Shown here piece after piece: positions 1 to 8,332 of a stretch of 64,000 nucleotides of DNA. Below the pieces are notes generated by a model. That model was not told the DNA's origin. It was given only the letters and a program-made list of their open reading frames with translations, and did no database searches. Numbering within the stretch: position 1 is the first letter of the stretch; each line of letters opens with the position of its first letter. Origin of the DNA: Azospirillum rugosum (GTDB lineage Bacteria; Pseudomonadota; Alphaproteobacteria; Azospirillales; Azospirillaceae); the NCBI RefSeq assembly GCF_017876155.1, contig NZ_JAGINP010000018.1, positions 1 to 64,000 of the forward strand, read 5' to 3'. Both the position numbers and the translations under genes were made by a program.

Positions 1-113
1 TCGGCCAGCACCTTCGTGATCGCCGCCGTCAGCGACGTCTTGCCGTGGTCGACGTGGCCGATCGTGCCAATGTTGCAGTGCGGCTTGTTCCGCTCAAACT
101 TTGCCTTCGCCAT
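1..113 (-). CDS. tuf: Elongation factor Tu, N-terminal part (runs off the window)
   Basis: Only the first 37 codons are present; the gene continues beyond the left edge. The translation starts MAKAKFERNKPHCNIG and contains the G1 GTP-binding loop GHVDHGKTS, which is diagnostic for EF-Tu. EF-Tu delivers aminoacyl-tRNA to the ribosome in the cytoplasm. The gene lies just downstream of tRNA-Tyr and tRNA-Gly on the same strand, the arrangement of the tRNA-tufB operon in many Proteobacteria, so co-transcription is likely. The ATG at 113 is the only start that gives the standard N-terminus. Confidence 0.97.
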   Translation of the reverse strand, partial: MAKAKFERNKPHCNIGTIGHVDHGKTSLTAAITKVLA

Positions 114-193
114 CGCTTTGGTCTTTCGTTCCCGACGTTCCGGACGCACACAATGGCCCGGCCGAGATCGATGTTTCCCTAAGCGCGCGGGAT

Positions 194-267
194 TGGAGCG
201 GGTGAGGGGAATCGAACCCCCGTCGTAAGCTTGGAAGGCTTCTGCTCTACCATTGAGCTACACCCGC
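194..267 (-). tRNA. tRNA-Gly (anticodon TCC)
   Basis: The minus strand folds as a cloverleaf of 74 nt. It begins GCGGGTG, the acceptor 3' strand is CACCCGC followed by T and an encoded CCA, the anticodon loop is CTTCCAA, and the T loop is GGTTCGATTCC. The anticodon TCC reads glycine GGA. It lies between tRNA-Tyr and tuf and is probably processed from the same transcript. Confidence 0.96.
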
Positions 268-331
268 CTGCCGAGCCCCGCCCGGCGCTTGCGACCGGGA
301 AATGCGATCACGGACAAGCCGTGGACGGTAG

Positions 332-417
332 TGGTGGAAGGGGCTGGATTCGAACCAGCGTACGCGTACGCGGGCAGATTTACAGTCTGCTGCCTTTAAC
401 CACTCGGCCACCCTTCC
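332..417 (-). tRNA. tRNA-Tyr (anticodon GTA)
   Basis: The minus strand gives an 86 nt class II tRNA with a long variable arm, as expected for bacterial tRNA-Tyr. It has acceptor GGAAGGG pairing with CCCTTCC, anticodon loop CTGTAAA, T loop GGTTCGAATCC and an encoded CCA. It is the first gene of the tRNA-Tyr, tRNA-Gly, tuf unit. The 144 bp between it and rlmB must hold the divergent promoters; I could not assign -35 and -10 boxes there with confidence. Confidence 0.96.
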
Positions 418-561
418 TCAGTCCGCTGCGGGACGTGCCCGCCGCGGAGTTCGGCACTATGAGAATTTTTCGGGCCTTGTCAACACGTCTGAAGCGGTCC
501 AAACCAGAAATGTGAAAATTAGCCCGTTGGGGCTGCGCCCCACCCTCTTCCGCCGGACACC

Positions 562-1446
562 ATGACCCGCAAGACCAAGCCCCTCCCCCCGACCGGCCGA
601 GCCGACACGCGCCCGGAGTCCGCCCCCAGGAACAACGCCGAGAACCGTCAGGAAGGGCGTCCGGGCGGGCGCTCCCAGGGCGGCCGCCATCAGGGCGGGC
701 GCGGCGCCCAGGGCGTGCTGCTCTACGGCCTGCACCCCGTCAGCGCGGCCCTGCTGAACCCGGAACGGCGCGTGCACCGCCTGATGGCGACGGAGTCGGG
801 CCGCACCGCGCTGGAGCCCGTGCTGGCCCAGGCCAAGGCCCGCGGGCTCGCCCTGCCCGGCCTGATGCCGGCCGACCGCACGGACCTCGACCGCATGCTG
901 CCTCCGGGCGCGGTGCACCAGGGCGTGGCGCTCGACGTGGCGCCCCTGCCGGAGGTCGGGATCGAGGACATCTGCGCGGAGGCCGACTCGGACCACTCGG
1001 CCCTCGTGGTGGTCCTGGACCAGGTGACCGACCCGCACAACGTCGGCGCCATCCTGCGCTCCGCCTCGGCCTTCGGGGCCAAGGCGGTGGTGGTGACGGA
1101 GCGGCACGCGCCGGAGACCACCGGCGTGCTCGCCAAGAGCGCGTCGGGTGCCCTGGAGGCGGTGCCGCTGGTCCGCGTGACCAATCTCGCCCGCGCGCTG
1201 GCCGACCTTCAGCAGGCCGGTTTCTGGACGGTGGGCCTTGCCGAGTCGGGGGACAAGACGCTCGCCCAGTGCAACCTGACGGGCCGCACCGCGCTGGTCC
1301 TTGGCGCCGAGGGCAGCGGGCTGCGCCGGCTGACCATGGAGCGGTGCGACCTGATCGCGCGGCTGCCCACCCAGGGGCCGGTCGGCAGCCTGAACGTCTC
1401 CAACGCCGCGGCGGTGGCCCTGTACGAGGTGGCGCGGCTGCGCTGA
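562..1446 (+). CDS. rlmB: 23S rRNA (guanosine-2'-O-)-methyltransferase RlmB, TrmH/SPOUT family
   Basis: 294 residues. RlmB methylates the 2'-O of G2251 in the peptidyl-transferase P loop of 23S rRNA using S-adenosylmethionine. Residues 1-50 are a disordered G/R/Q-rich tail. Residues about 52-125 form the substrate-binding domain, and about 145-294 the SPOUT methyltransferase domain with its three motifs: NVGAILRSA (from 160), LVLGAEGSGL (245-254) and SLNVSNAAA (276-284). The deep knot and cofactor pocket are built from the last two. The length matches the family apart from the basic tail, which could help RNA binding (inference). It is divergent from the tRNA-tuf unit and convergent with the nucleotidase gene, 24 bp away. 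TrmH paralogues look similar, but the domain order and the motifs favour RlmB. Confidence 0.9.
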   Translation: MTRKTKPLPPTGRADTRPESAPRNNAENRQEGRPGGRSQGGRHQGGRGAQGVLLYGLHPVSAALLNPERRVHRLMATESGRTALEPVLAQAKARGLALPGLMPADRTDLDRMLPPGAVHQGVALDVAPLPEVGIEDICAEADSDHSALVVVLDQVTDPHNVGAILRSASAFGAKAVVVTERHAPETTGVLAKSASGALEAVPLVRVTNLARALADLQQAGFWTVGLAESGDKTLAQCNLTGRTALVLGAEGSGLRRLTMERCDLIARLPTQGPVGSLNVSNAAAVALYEVARLR

Positions 1447-1470
1447 GGCCGCCGCGCCCTCCCCTGCCCC

Positions 1471-3441
1471 CTATTGGCCGAGCTTGATCGCGTACTTGGC
1501 GAAGCCGTTCGCGGCCTCGCCGGCCGCGACGATCCGCCCGTCGGCCGGCAGCACGTCCTTGGCCTTCGGCGACGACTCGAAAGTGACCAGCGGGTTGCCG
1601 TCCAGCCGGGCGAAGGTCCAGTTGCCGTCGGACGACGGGTTGATGGTCTTCTGGTCGTAGATGTAGCTGATCAGCGCGGTGCGGTTCTCGTCCGGCGCCT
1701 CGATGGCGATGGTCTTGCCGTCGAGCGCCGGGAACTTGCCGCCACCGCCGGCACGGTAGTTGTTGGTCGCCACCAGGAACTTCCGTGCCTCGTCGATGGG
1801 CTTGCCCTGGTAGGCCAGGTTCTTGATCCGGTGCGCGTCGGGGTGCACCACCTTGCCGTCCATGTCGTAGCGCCAGGGCTGGCTGAGGTCGATCTCGTAG
1901 GTCACGCCGTCGATGACGTCGAAGTTGAAGGAGGGGAAGCCGGCGTTCAGCAGCGGCTGCTCCTCCGTCTTCTTCGGGTCGATGGTGTTGAACATGCCGG
2001 ACGACATCTCCAGCCACTCCCGCACCTCGTCGCCGGTCACCACGACGGCGCGCAGCGTGTTGGGGTAGAGGTAGAGGTCGGCGGCGTTGCGGATGGCGAT
2101 CGGCCCGGCCGGCACGTCGGTGTAGTAGTCGGCGCCGCCGCGCCCGCCCGCCTTGAAGGGCGCGCCGGCCGACAGGATCGGCAGCGTCTCCAGGTCCGTG
2201 CCCTTCACCAGCCGCTGCAGGTACCAGGCCTGCGCGTTGGTGACGATCTGGATGGACGGGTCGTCCTGCACCAGCGCGAAATAGCTCTGGATGCGCGCGG
2301 TGGTCTCGCCGACCGGCTTGCGGACGTAGGCCAGCGTCTCCTCATGGATCGCCTTGGCGCCCTGCTCCACCTCCGGGTCCGAGTCGACCAGCGCGACGCG
2401 CTGCTTGTCCTTCAGCTCGGAGATCGGGCGGGTCGCCGTCTGGGCGTCCGCGACCTTCCACCGGCCGCCGTCCTTTTCCAGCACGAGGTCGACGACGCCC
2501 AGGTGGCTGCCCCAGAAGCCGGGCATGACCACCGGCTTGCCGTTCACCGTGCCCTTCGCGATGTCGGCGCCGGGCAGCTTGGCGTAGATCGGGCCGGGGA
2601 AGACGTTGTGCTGGTGCCCGGTCAGCAGGGCGTCCAGCCCCTCCACCTGCGTCAGGTGGTAGGCGGCGTTCTCCTCGCCCTCCTGGGGCGGCTCGGCCGA
2701 CAGGCCGCTGTGGGCCAGCGCCACGACGAGGTCGGCGCCCTCCGCGCGCATCCGCGGGATCAGCGCCTTCGCCGTCGCCACGATGTCGTGGGCCACCGCC
2801 TTGCCCTGCAGGTTGCTCTTGTCCCAGTTGACGATCTGCGGCGGGGCGAAGCCGATGACGCCGACCTTCAGCGCCTGCTCCTTCCCGGCCTCGTCGGTGA
2901 CCTTGGTCTCGATGATCCGGTACTGCTCGAAATAGGGCTTGTCGTTGGACGGGTCCGAATCGCCGTCCGCGTGGAAGACGTTGGCCGAGAAGATGGGGAA
3001 AGCGGCGCCGGCCATCACCGTCGCCAGGAAGTCGAGCCCGTAGTTGAACTCGTGGTTGCCCAGCGTGCCGGCCGTGGTGCCCAGCTGGTTCAGCGCCTTG
3101 TAGACCGGGTGCACCTCGCCCGGCTTCAGCCCCTTCTCCCGCGCCACATAGTCGCCCAGCGGGTTGCCCTGGATCGTGTCGCCATCGTCGAACAGCAGCG
3201 TGTTCTTCGCCTCCGCACGCGCCTTGCGGATCAGCGTCGCGGTGCGCGCCAAGCCCTGCGAGGGGTCTTCCTTGTCGCTGTAGTAGTTGTACGGGAAGAT
3301 CGAGTCGTGCAGGTCGCTCGTCTCCAGGATCCGCAGCTTCACCGTGCTTTCGGCGGCCAGCGCCGAACCGGCGAGCGTCGGCGCGGTCAGGGCCGTGGAC
3401 GCGGCGAGCGCCAGCGCGAACAAGGCGGATGTGGGCTTCAT
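1471..3441 (-). CDS. cpdB: Periplasmic 2',3'-cyclic-nucleotide 2'-phosphodiesterase / 3'-nucleotidase
   Basis: 656 residues. The enzyme opens 2',3'-cyclic nucleotides and then dephosphorylates 3'-nucleotides, scavenging RNA breakdown products in the periplasm. Residues 1-30 are a Sec signal peptide ending in an Ala-rich cleavage site. The metallophosphatase domain (about 34-330) shows the metal ligands D43-x-H45, D85-DGD, GNHE at 128-131, the LAHSG motif and GHQHN. The C-terminal half is the 5'-nucleotidase substrate domain. I chose the ATG at 3441 because GGGAG lies about 7 nt upstream and a signal peptide follows at once; an upstream in-frame ATG at 3549 would add 36 residues unlike any export signal. 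It is transcribed alone. Confidence 0.93.
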   Translation of the reverse strand: MKPTSALFALALAASTALTAPTLAGSALAAESTVKLRILETSDLHDSIFPYNYYSDKEDPSQGLARTATLIRKARAEAKNTLLFDDGDTIQGNPLGDYVAREKGLKPGEVHPVYKALNQLGTTAGTLGNHEFNYGLDFLATVMAGAAFPIFSANVFHADGDSDPSNDKPYFEQYRIIETKVTDEAGKEQALKVGVIGFAPPQIVNWDKSNLQGKAVAHDIVATAKALIPRMRAEGADLVVALAHSGLSAEPPQEGEENAAYHLTQVEGLDALLTGHQHNVFPGPIYAKLPGADIAKGTVNGKPVVMPGFWGSHLGVVDLVLEKDGGRWKVADAQTATRPISELKDKQRVALVDSDPEVEQGAKAIHEETLAYVRKPVGETTARIQSYFALVQDDPSIQIVTNAQAWYLQRLVKGTDLETLPILSAGAPFKAGGRGGADYYTDVPAGPIAIRNAADLYLYPNTLRAVVVTGDEVREWLEMSSGMFNTIDPKKTEEQPLLNAGFPSFNFDVIDGVTYEIDLSQPWRYDMDGKVVHPDAHRIKNLAYQGKPIDEARKFLVATNNYRAGGGGKFPALDGKTIAIEAPDENRTALISYIYDQKTINPSSDGNWTFARLDGNPLVTFESSPKAKDVLPADGRIVAAGEAANGFAKYAIKLGQ

Positions 3442-3650
3442 GACGTCTCCCGGTGGTGGCGTTTGCGGTGCGCCGGTGTGTTGTCTGCTGCGGTCTCCGG
3501 GGGCTCCTCCCCAGCGGAAAACTGTCACCCAACGGAGACTGCCCCGCAACCGATCCGTCGTCGCCCCCGCCCTTGTGCCGGCAAATGCGGAGCTGATGCT
3601 TGTCCCCGGCGGCGCGGGACGCTAAGTTATGCGCCCGCCGCGAGCGGAGC

Positions 3651-3726
3651 GCCGGTTTAGCTCAGTTGGTAGAGCAGCGGTTTTGTAAACCGAAGGTCGC
3701 GGGTTCGAGCCCTGCAACCGGCACCA
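3651..3726 (+). tRNA. tRNA-Thr (anticodon TGT)
   Basis: A 76 nt cloverleaf: acceptor GCCGGTT pairs with AACCGGC, followed by A and an encoded CCA. The D arm is GCTCAGTTGGTAGAGC, the anticodon loop TTTGTAA carries TGT (threonine ACA), and the T arm is GCGGGTTCGAGCCCTGC. It stands alone on the plus strand, divergent from cpdB. Confidence 0.96.
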
Positions 3727-3811
3727 TCCCCCGAAGGACGTCCCAACGGACCGGCTCCGCGCCCGGGATGCGCTCCTTGCCAAGGCTGTGGGGCCAGGGG
3801 GTGTGGACAGC

Positions 3812-4264
3812 ATGACGCACGCCGTTTCCGGATACACGCTGCAGGCCACCGGCTCCGACGCCATCGACGCGGAGCACGGCGCGATCATGGACATCCTGGA
3901 GTCCCTGACCCGCGGCGGCCCGGTCGACACCGCGGGGCTGGTCGCCCTGCGCACGGAGCTGGCCCACCATTTCGACACCGAGTCGGCGGAGATGGCCGTC
4001 CTGCCGCCCGACCGGCGGGAGCAGCACGAGCACGCGCACCGCAGCTTCCTCGCCACCGTCGATTCGCTGGCCGAAACGGCGCGGAACGGCGGAACCGTCA
4101 GCGGCGACGAGGTGAACCGGCTGATGCTGTGGTTCATCGTTCATTCCAACACCGCCGACACGGAGCTGGTGGAGACCGCCCGGCGGGCCGCCGAACCGCC
4201 GCCGATGATCGACATGGCGGACTGGCTAGCCTCGCTCGACGATCCCGATCTGCGGGACGCCTGA
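3812..4264 (+). CDS. Bacteriohemerythrin-type oxygen-binding protein
   Basis: 150 residues. Hemerythrins bind O2 at a non-haem di-iron centre held by five His and two acidic residues in a four-helix bundle. The expected ligands are visible in order: H22 (DAEH), H53 and E57 (HHFDTE), H72 and H76 (HEHAH), then H111 and D116 (HSNTAD). This fits a single-domain cytoplasmic bacteriohemerythrin, which in microaerophiles may store, deliver or sense oxygen. The ATG at 3812 is preceded by a G-rich stretch (AGGGGG) about 11 nt away; a GTG at 3788 in the same frame is an alternative. The gene lies 85 bp downstream of tRNA-Thr. A role in oxygen homeostasis is inference. Confidence 0.87.
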   Translation: MTHAVSGYTLQATGSDAIDAEHGAIMDILESLTRGGPVDTAGLVALRTELAHHFDTESAEMAVLPPDRREQHEHAHRSFLATVDSLAETARNGGTVSGDEVNRLMLWFIVHSNTADTELVETARRAAEPPPMIDMADWLASLDDPDLRDA

Positions 4265-4353
4265 CCCGGCCCGGAACTGGTCATGGCCCGGAACCCGTTG
4301 CGCCCCCGCCCGGTTGGTACGGGATGCATCCGACACCAGACCGAGGTTCCCGC

Positions 4354-4638
4354 ATGGCCGAGTCGCCCCCGGACCGTTCCAAAAACCCGCCGACCATGGC
4401 GGCGCAGCGCCTGCGCGACGCCACCGACAAGGGGCTGACCGGAGACAAGGTCCCAGCCGCCGATCCCGCGGCCTCGCCGCTCGGCACAGACGACGAAGCC
4501 GCGGGCACGCGCCCGCCGCCCGAGATCGCCACCGACATGGAGGTGCCGAAGGACCAGCGCACCCCGTCCGGCCACGCCAAGGGCGCCGACGCCTTCATGA
4601 CCGGCGACTACCGCGGCCGGGACAAGCGGAACGAATAG
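4354..4638 (+). CDS. Small hydrophilic protein of unknown function
   Basis: 94 residues, rich in Pro, Asp, Lys and Thr, with no signal peptide, membrane segment or motif that I recognise, so probably largely disordered. The chosen ATG at 4354 has GAGG about 9 nt upstream. The frame has normal codon use for this genome, and the gene sits 89 bp after the hemerythrin gene on the same strand, so the two may be co-transcribed. An ATG at 4324 in frame would add ten residues. Confidence 0.55.
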   Translation: MAESPPDRSKNPPTMAAQRLRDATDKGLTGDKVPAADPAASPLGTDDEAAGTRPPPEIATDMEVPKDQRTPSGHAKGADAFMTGDYRGRDKRNE

Positions 4639-4654
4639 CCGCGGCCCACAAACG

Positions 4655-4684
4655 AAAAAACCCTCTCCCCGGGTGGGGAGAGGG
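4655..4684 (-). terminator. Rho-independent terminator of the polysaccharide-export gene
   Basis: CCTCTCCCC at 4662-4670 pairs perfectly with GGGGAGAGG at 4675-4683. On the minus strand the hairpin is followed by a run of six T (A tract at 4655-4660). It lies 36 bp beyond the stop codon of the minus-strand export gene and may also end the plus-strand gene at 4638. Confidence 0.7.
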
Positions 4685-4719
4685 AGGCGTCGTTCCGCTG
4701 CTGCCGGCGGATGGAGGAC

Positions 4720-5289
4720 TCAGAAATACCGTTCCGGCACGCGCAGCACGTCGTCCGGCATCACCTGCGTGGTGATCGGAGCCCGGCGCAGTTCCTTCTT
4801 CGGGTCGGCGCCGCGGGTGATCAGCACGTAGTCTTCCTTGGCGCGGTAGGTGTAGCCGCCGGCCATGGCGACCGCGGCCATCGCGGTCATCCCGTTCACG
4901 TACTGGTACTGGCCGGGGTTGCGCACCTCGCCCAGGATGAAGAAGGGACGGTGGTTCAGGACCTCGACGCTGACCTTGGCGTCCTTGACGTAGCCCTGCG
5001 ACAGGCGCCTGGCGATGTCGGACTCCAGTTCGCGGGTCGTGTGGTTCTTGGCCGGCACCTCGCCGATCAGCGGCATGGCCACCTTGCCGGAGCCGTCGAC
5101 GCGGAACTCGCCGGACAGCTGCTCCTCGCCGAAGACGATGACGCGCAGCGCGTCGCCGGAGCCCAGACGGTAGTCCGTCATCTGGCCGACATCGGCCGTC
5201 TCAAGGGGCGCATTCACACCGGAGCAGGCGGCCATGGCGACCGCGATCGCGGTCAACCCGAGCGCGCGGAACACGTGACGTCGTTTCAT
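4720..5289 (-). CDS. Polysaccharide export outer-membrane lipoprotein (Wza/OPX family, short form)
   Basis: 189 residues. OPX proteins form the periplasmic and outer-membrane part of capsule and exopolysaccharide exporters. The N-terminus is a lipoprotein signal with the lipobox just before C22 (MAACSG). Residues about 38-115 are the Poly_export domain (YRLGSGDALRVIVFGE, then VRVDGSGKVAMPLIGEV-like strands), and about 117-160 a SLBB domain (FFILGEVRNPGQY). It is much shorter than E. coli Wza (379 residues) because it lacks extra SLBB repeats and the amphipathic C-terminal helix, so it may need a separate outer-membrane partner. The next gene upstream on the same strand encodes an outer-membrane barrel, which could be that partner (inference). 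Confidence 0.88.
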   Translation of the reverse strand: MKRRHVFRALGLTAIAVAMAACSGVNAPLETADVGQMTDYRLGSGDALRVIVFGEEQLSGEFRVDGSGKVAMPLIGEVPAKNHTTRELESDIARRLSQGYVKDAKVSVEVLNHRPFFILGEVRNPGQYQYVNGMTAMAAVAMAGGYTYRAKEDYVLITRGADPKKELRRAPITTQVMPDDVLRVPERYF

Positions 5290-5463
5290 CCCTTACCCTT
5301 CCCTGGCTCGTGGGGACAACGGGGCGGGCCTGTCCTGGTGGACAGTCCGGCCCCTTTGCGGTCTCGGAGGGAGACTAGCAACTCGCACGCGCTTGGGAAA
5401 AAGTGGAGAGGAAGTAACGCCAACGGAGGAAAAGGAATCGCGCCTCTGCATATGCCGGAATAC

Positions 5464-5501
5464 TAAAAGGGCGTCAGCCGGTCGGCCAACGCCCTTTTCG
5501 C
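5464..5501 (-). terminator. Terminator after the outer-membrane barrel gene
   Basis: AAAAGGGCGT at 5465-5474 pairs with ACGCCCTTTT near 5489-5498, leaving a loop of about 14 nt. Read on the minus strand the stem ends in TTTT. It sits 29 bp past the barrel gene stop and would separate that gene from the export lipoprotein gene. Confidence 0.65.
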
Positions 5502-5529
5502 AAGTCTCGCCTAAGTCCAGGCCGGCGGG

Positions 5530-6822
5530 TTACAACTGGGCGCCGACGCGGAGATAGACCAGGTTGTCCGAGTAATCGAAGCCGCTGAGGTTCGAGCTAC
5601 GCTTTTCGTAAGTGTAGCCGCCGTTCAGGTACAGATAGCGGTTCAGCTGGTAGCTGGCGCCGGCGCCGGCCGTGTAGACGTTGTCGGTGCGGTCCACGCC
5701 GTTGAAGTCGTCCTGGCGATACTGCAGGCGGGCGTTCAGCAGCAGCGTGCGCAGAAGCTCGTGGTCCGCGCCCAGCGCGAAGACGGTGCGGTTGTAGCTC
5801 GACGCCTGCTGGACGCCACGGGTGAAGGTCGTCTCGCGGACCTGGCGGCTGAGGGAGGCGGTGACCGTGGTCAGCTGGGTGACCGTCCAGTTCAGCCGGC
5901 CGCCGATGGCCAGGCCGCTGAAGTCCTTCAGCGACGGGTCGTCGTACTTCTTGCTCAGGTAGCCGGCGTAGATCTCGCCGGTGATCAGGCCCGTCAGGTC
6001 GTTCGACAGACCGGCGACCACCTCGTAACCGTCCGAGTCGCGGTTGATGCCGCCGAAATCGGGGCTCAGCCGGTAGCGGGTCCAGGAGTAGGTGCCCTGG
6101 ACGAAGGCCTCGTAGCCCTCGATGAACTCATAGCCCACGCGGCCGGTGGTGGCGTAGTCCCAGCGGTCGCGGTCCTCCTGCGACTCCGTCACGCCGTTGG
6201 TCAGCTTCGCGTCCTCGTAGGAGGTGTAGTGCGCGAGGCCCGACAGACGGAAGCGCAGGCGGTTGAAGCGCTGGTTGAAGGCGGCGTCGGCGCCGGTGGT
6301 GTAGTAGTTCACCGGCTCCGCGAAGCGCGAGGTGCCCGGCGAGGTCTGGATGTCCGGGTCGGACCGGCCTTCGTGGTCGCGGCGGTTGAAGATCAGGCCG
6401 CTGATCGAGGAATCGCGGGTGATGTCGTACCGCCCGTCCGCCTGGACGCGGTAGTCCTGATAATTCTCGCTGCTGTAGTCGAAGTAGTTGCCGAAGCTGC
6501 CGCCGGCCGAGAAGTTCAGCGCGTGATTGTTGAAGTCCGAACGGACGTCGACGCGCGGCTGGGTGACCCAGATCGCGTCGCTCTTGGTGTTGTTTTCCGT
6601 CGCGAAGACGTTGCTTTCATAGGTCACGCCGGTTTCCAGGCGCGGCAGGACGCGGAACGAACCGAGGCGGATGCCGAGCTGTTCGACCTCCGGCCGGCGG
6701 CGCTCCAGCACGGTCTCGCCGCGCTGCAGTTCCTGGGCGTTCGCGGGCTTGGACGCCGGCAGCGTCGTCAGGACGGTCGACGCGAGGGCGAGGGCGAGGA
6801 AGGACAGGGAACTGGGCTTCAT
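5530..6822 (-). CDS. Outer-membrane beta-barrel protein (BBP2-like, exopolysaccharide-associated)
   Basis: 430 residues. A Sec signal peptide (residues 1-29, cleavage after PANA) is followed by a periplasmic stretch and then about 350 residues of alternating hydrophobic and aromatic strands with Y/F girdles and short turns rich in N, D and G. The protein ends in a hydrophobic C-terminal strand (NLVYLRVGAQL), typical of barrels inserted by the BAM machinery. It resembles the 'putative beta-barrel porin 2' proteins that accompany exopolysaccharide loci in alphaproteobacteria. Its position directly upstream of an OPX lipoprotein supports a role in polysaccharide secretion; the substrate cannot be told from the sequence. 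Confidence 0.8.
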   Translation of the reverse strand: MKPSSLSFLALALASTVLTTLPASKPANAQELQRGETVLERRRPEVEQLGIRLGSFRVLPRLETGVTYESNVFATENNTKSDAIWVTQPRVDVRSDFNNHALNFSAGGSFGNYFDYSSENYQDYRVQADGRYDITRDSSISGLIFNRRDHEGRSDPDIQTSPGTSRFAEPVNYYTTGADAAFNQRFNRLRFRLSGLAHYTSYEDAKLTNGVTESQEDRDRWDYATTGRVGYEFIEGYEAFVQGTYSWTRYRLSPDFGGINRDSDGYEVVAGLSNDLTGLITGEIYAGYLSKKYDDPSLKDFSGLAIGGRLNWTVTQLTTVTASLSRQVRETTFTRGVQQASSYNRTVFALGADHELLRTLLLNARLQYRQDDFNGVDRTDNVYTAGAGASYQLNRYLYLNGGYTYEKRSSNLSGFDYSDNLVYLRVGAQL

Positions 6823-7158
6823 GGGTCACCGCGCTAGGCTGAAATCAGTGGCACGTATCGGACGGGCGGCCGAATGGCCGGGCTATTCTGCAATCGCCGC
6901 TCCGGCAGAAGCGGTCAGTCGCTGCAAAGACAACTCATACCGTGATGTCAATGCAACAGTGAAGCTGACGGCGTGCGGTTTTTGCGCGTTTGTGTGCTGT
7001 TGGCGCAACAAGACTTGCGTCAGACGCGCGGACTATTGCTTTGCATGCCAACGCTTACATCGAACGTCATACGACTGGGCGCGGCGCGCGGTGGGGAACC
7101 GTCCCGGCGCCCGCCCGTTCAGCAGGGGATCAGTCCGCAGAACAGGAGACAGGCCACG
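6823..7158. other. Intergenic region between divergent genes
   Basis: 336 bp between the outer-membrane barrel (minus) and a small proline-rich gene (plus). It is less GC-rich than its neighbours and must hold both promoters. I see no convincing operator, RNA gene or terminator. A TGGCAC at 6849 is not followed by the -12 element needed for sigma-54. Confidence 0.4.
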
Positions 7159-7332
7159 ATGACGAAGCGGATCGACACGCCCCCGCCGCCCAAGTCGCCC
7201 ATCCACCCCAGCGACGACCGTATGCCCCCCTACACGCCCGGCAGCGTGCCCCCGCCCGAAGGGGACGTCCCGCGGTCGGACCGTGAAAAGACTCCGCCGC
7301 CCAATACATACCCGCCTAAGCAGAATCCCTAA
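7159..7332 (+). CDS. Small proline-rich protein of unknown function
   Basis: 57 residues, about one third proline, with many PPP and PP pairs (TPPPPKSP, VPPPEGD, TPPPNTYPP) and alternating charges; no signal peptide or membrane segment. It is probably disordered. AGGAG lies 10 nt upstream of the ATG at 7159, which supports translation. No domain is recognisable and a function cannot be assigned. Confidence 0.5.
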   Translation: MTKRIDTPPPPKSPIHPSDDRMPPYTPGSVPPPEGDVPRSDREKTPPPNTYPPKQNP

Positions 7333-7664
7333 TTGAAATCCGGTCAACCGGCTTGGTAAGACCAGCCTAGGGCGCTCGACCGAAGAGACCGTCGCAAGGT
7401 CACACCGGCGACTGTTTGGACCCTACACCGTATTTTGGTAACGAATGCTTTAGGTTATTAAAAGGTGAATAATCCAGGACTGTGGCCCTATGCCGCAGAA
7501 ACAAACGTTGCCCGTCAAAAATTGCGTACATAGGCTTCTCTGCGGAGCACGCACGCATTTGGCATACATTTGAGGTTTTCCCTCGAATCGACGCCTTGGT
7601 CCGAAAAGACACCCGCACGCGCCGCTCCGCAGCCCCTCCGCTGGTCCCGCTCCACGGGACGGCC
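7333..7664 (+). promoter_or_regulatory. AT-rich upstream region of the MarR gene
   Basis: 332 bp without a supported gene. The part from about 7425 to 7600 is clearly more AT-rich than the surroundings, as expected of a promoter region. A weak inverted repeat TTATT (7455-7459) / AATAA (7468-7472) could be a MarR-type operator, but its arms are short and I give it little weight. Confidence 0.3.
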
Positions 7665-8126
7665 ATGCAAAGCTCGTGTGCGCACATGGATCACATCGCC
7701 CAAACGACGCCTGACGAATATTTGCTCACCGAACAGGTGCACTATCGCCTTCGCCGGGCTCATCAGCGCGCGTCCTCCATCTTCATGGACGTCATCGGCG
7801 ACGCGCAGCTCACCCCGACCCAGTGGGCGGCCCTGGTGACGCTGCGGACCGAAGGCGCGCTGTCGCAGAACCAGCTCGGGCGCTTCACCTTCATGGATCC
7901 GGCGACCACCCAGGGCGTCATCCTGCGCCTTGTGGAGCGCAACCTGGTGGAGCGTCACCCCGATCCGCAGGATCGTCGGCGCACCAGCGTGCGCCTGACG
8001 CGCTCCGGGCAAACGCTTGTCGGCACGCTGCTCGCCAACGCGATGCAGGCGCATTTCCGGACGCTGGAGCCGCTGTCGGCGGACGAGCAGGCGACCTTCC
8101 TGTCGCTCCTGTCCCGGCTGATGTGA
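7665..8126 (+). CDS. MarR-family transcriptional regulator
   Basis: 153 residues. MarR proteins are dimeric winged-helix repressors released from DNA by small ligands, often aromatic acids. The core is typical: an N-terminal dimerisation helix (YLLTEQVHYRLRRAHQ), helix-turn-helix LTPTQWAALVTL...LSQNQLGRFTFMDPATTQGVILRLVERNLV, and the wing with the family signature DPQDRRRTSVRLT, then a C-terminal helix. The ATG at 7665 is used; an ATG at 7686 is equally possible, since neither has a strong ribosome site. It lies about 200 bp upstream of the ABC transporter genes on the same strand and may control them (inference). Confidence 0.88.
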   Translation: MQSSCAHMDHIAQTTPDEYLLTEQVHYRLRRAHQRASSIFMDVIGDAQLTPTQWAALVTLRTEGALSQNQLGRFTFMDPATTQGVILRLVERNLVERHPDPQDRRRTSVRLTRSGQTLVGTLLANAMQAHFRTLEPLSADEQATFLSLLSRLM

Positions 8127-8332
8127 CGCCTGCGCGGCGGTCGGACGGTCGACCCCGGACGGAGCGACCGACGATGGCGCGACGCAACGGAACGGTGACT
8201 TTTGCGGTGGGTTTGCTATGAACGCAGCCATCGCGTTCACGCGGCCACCGCGGTGGGTCTCCCTCGCAGGGGTTTCCGTTGCACAGGGTTGCGCCGCCGA
8301 ATCCGCCAACCGCGCCGGGGTATCGCAGGACC

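Noticed and set aside
6849..6863. TGGCACG resembling a sigma-54 -24 element
   Set aside because: The -12 element TTGC is missing at the required spacing (GGAC is there instead).
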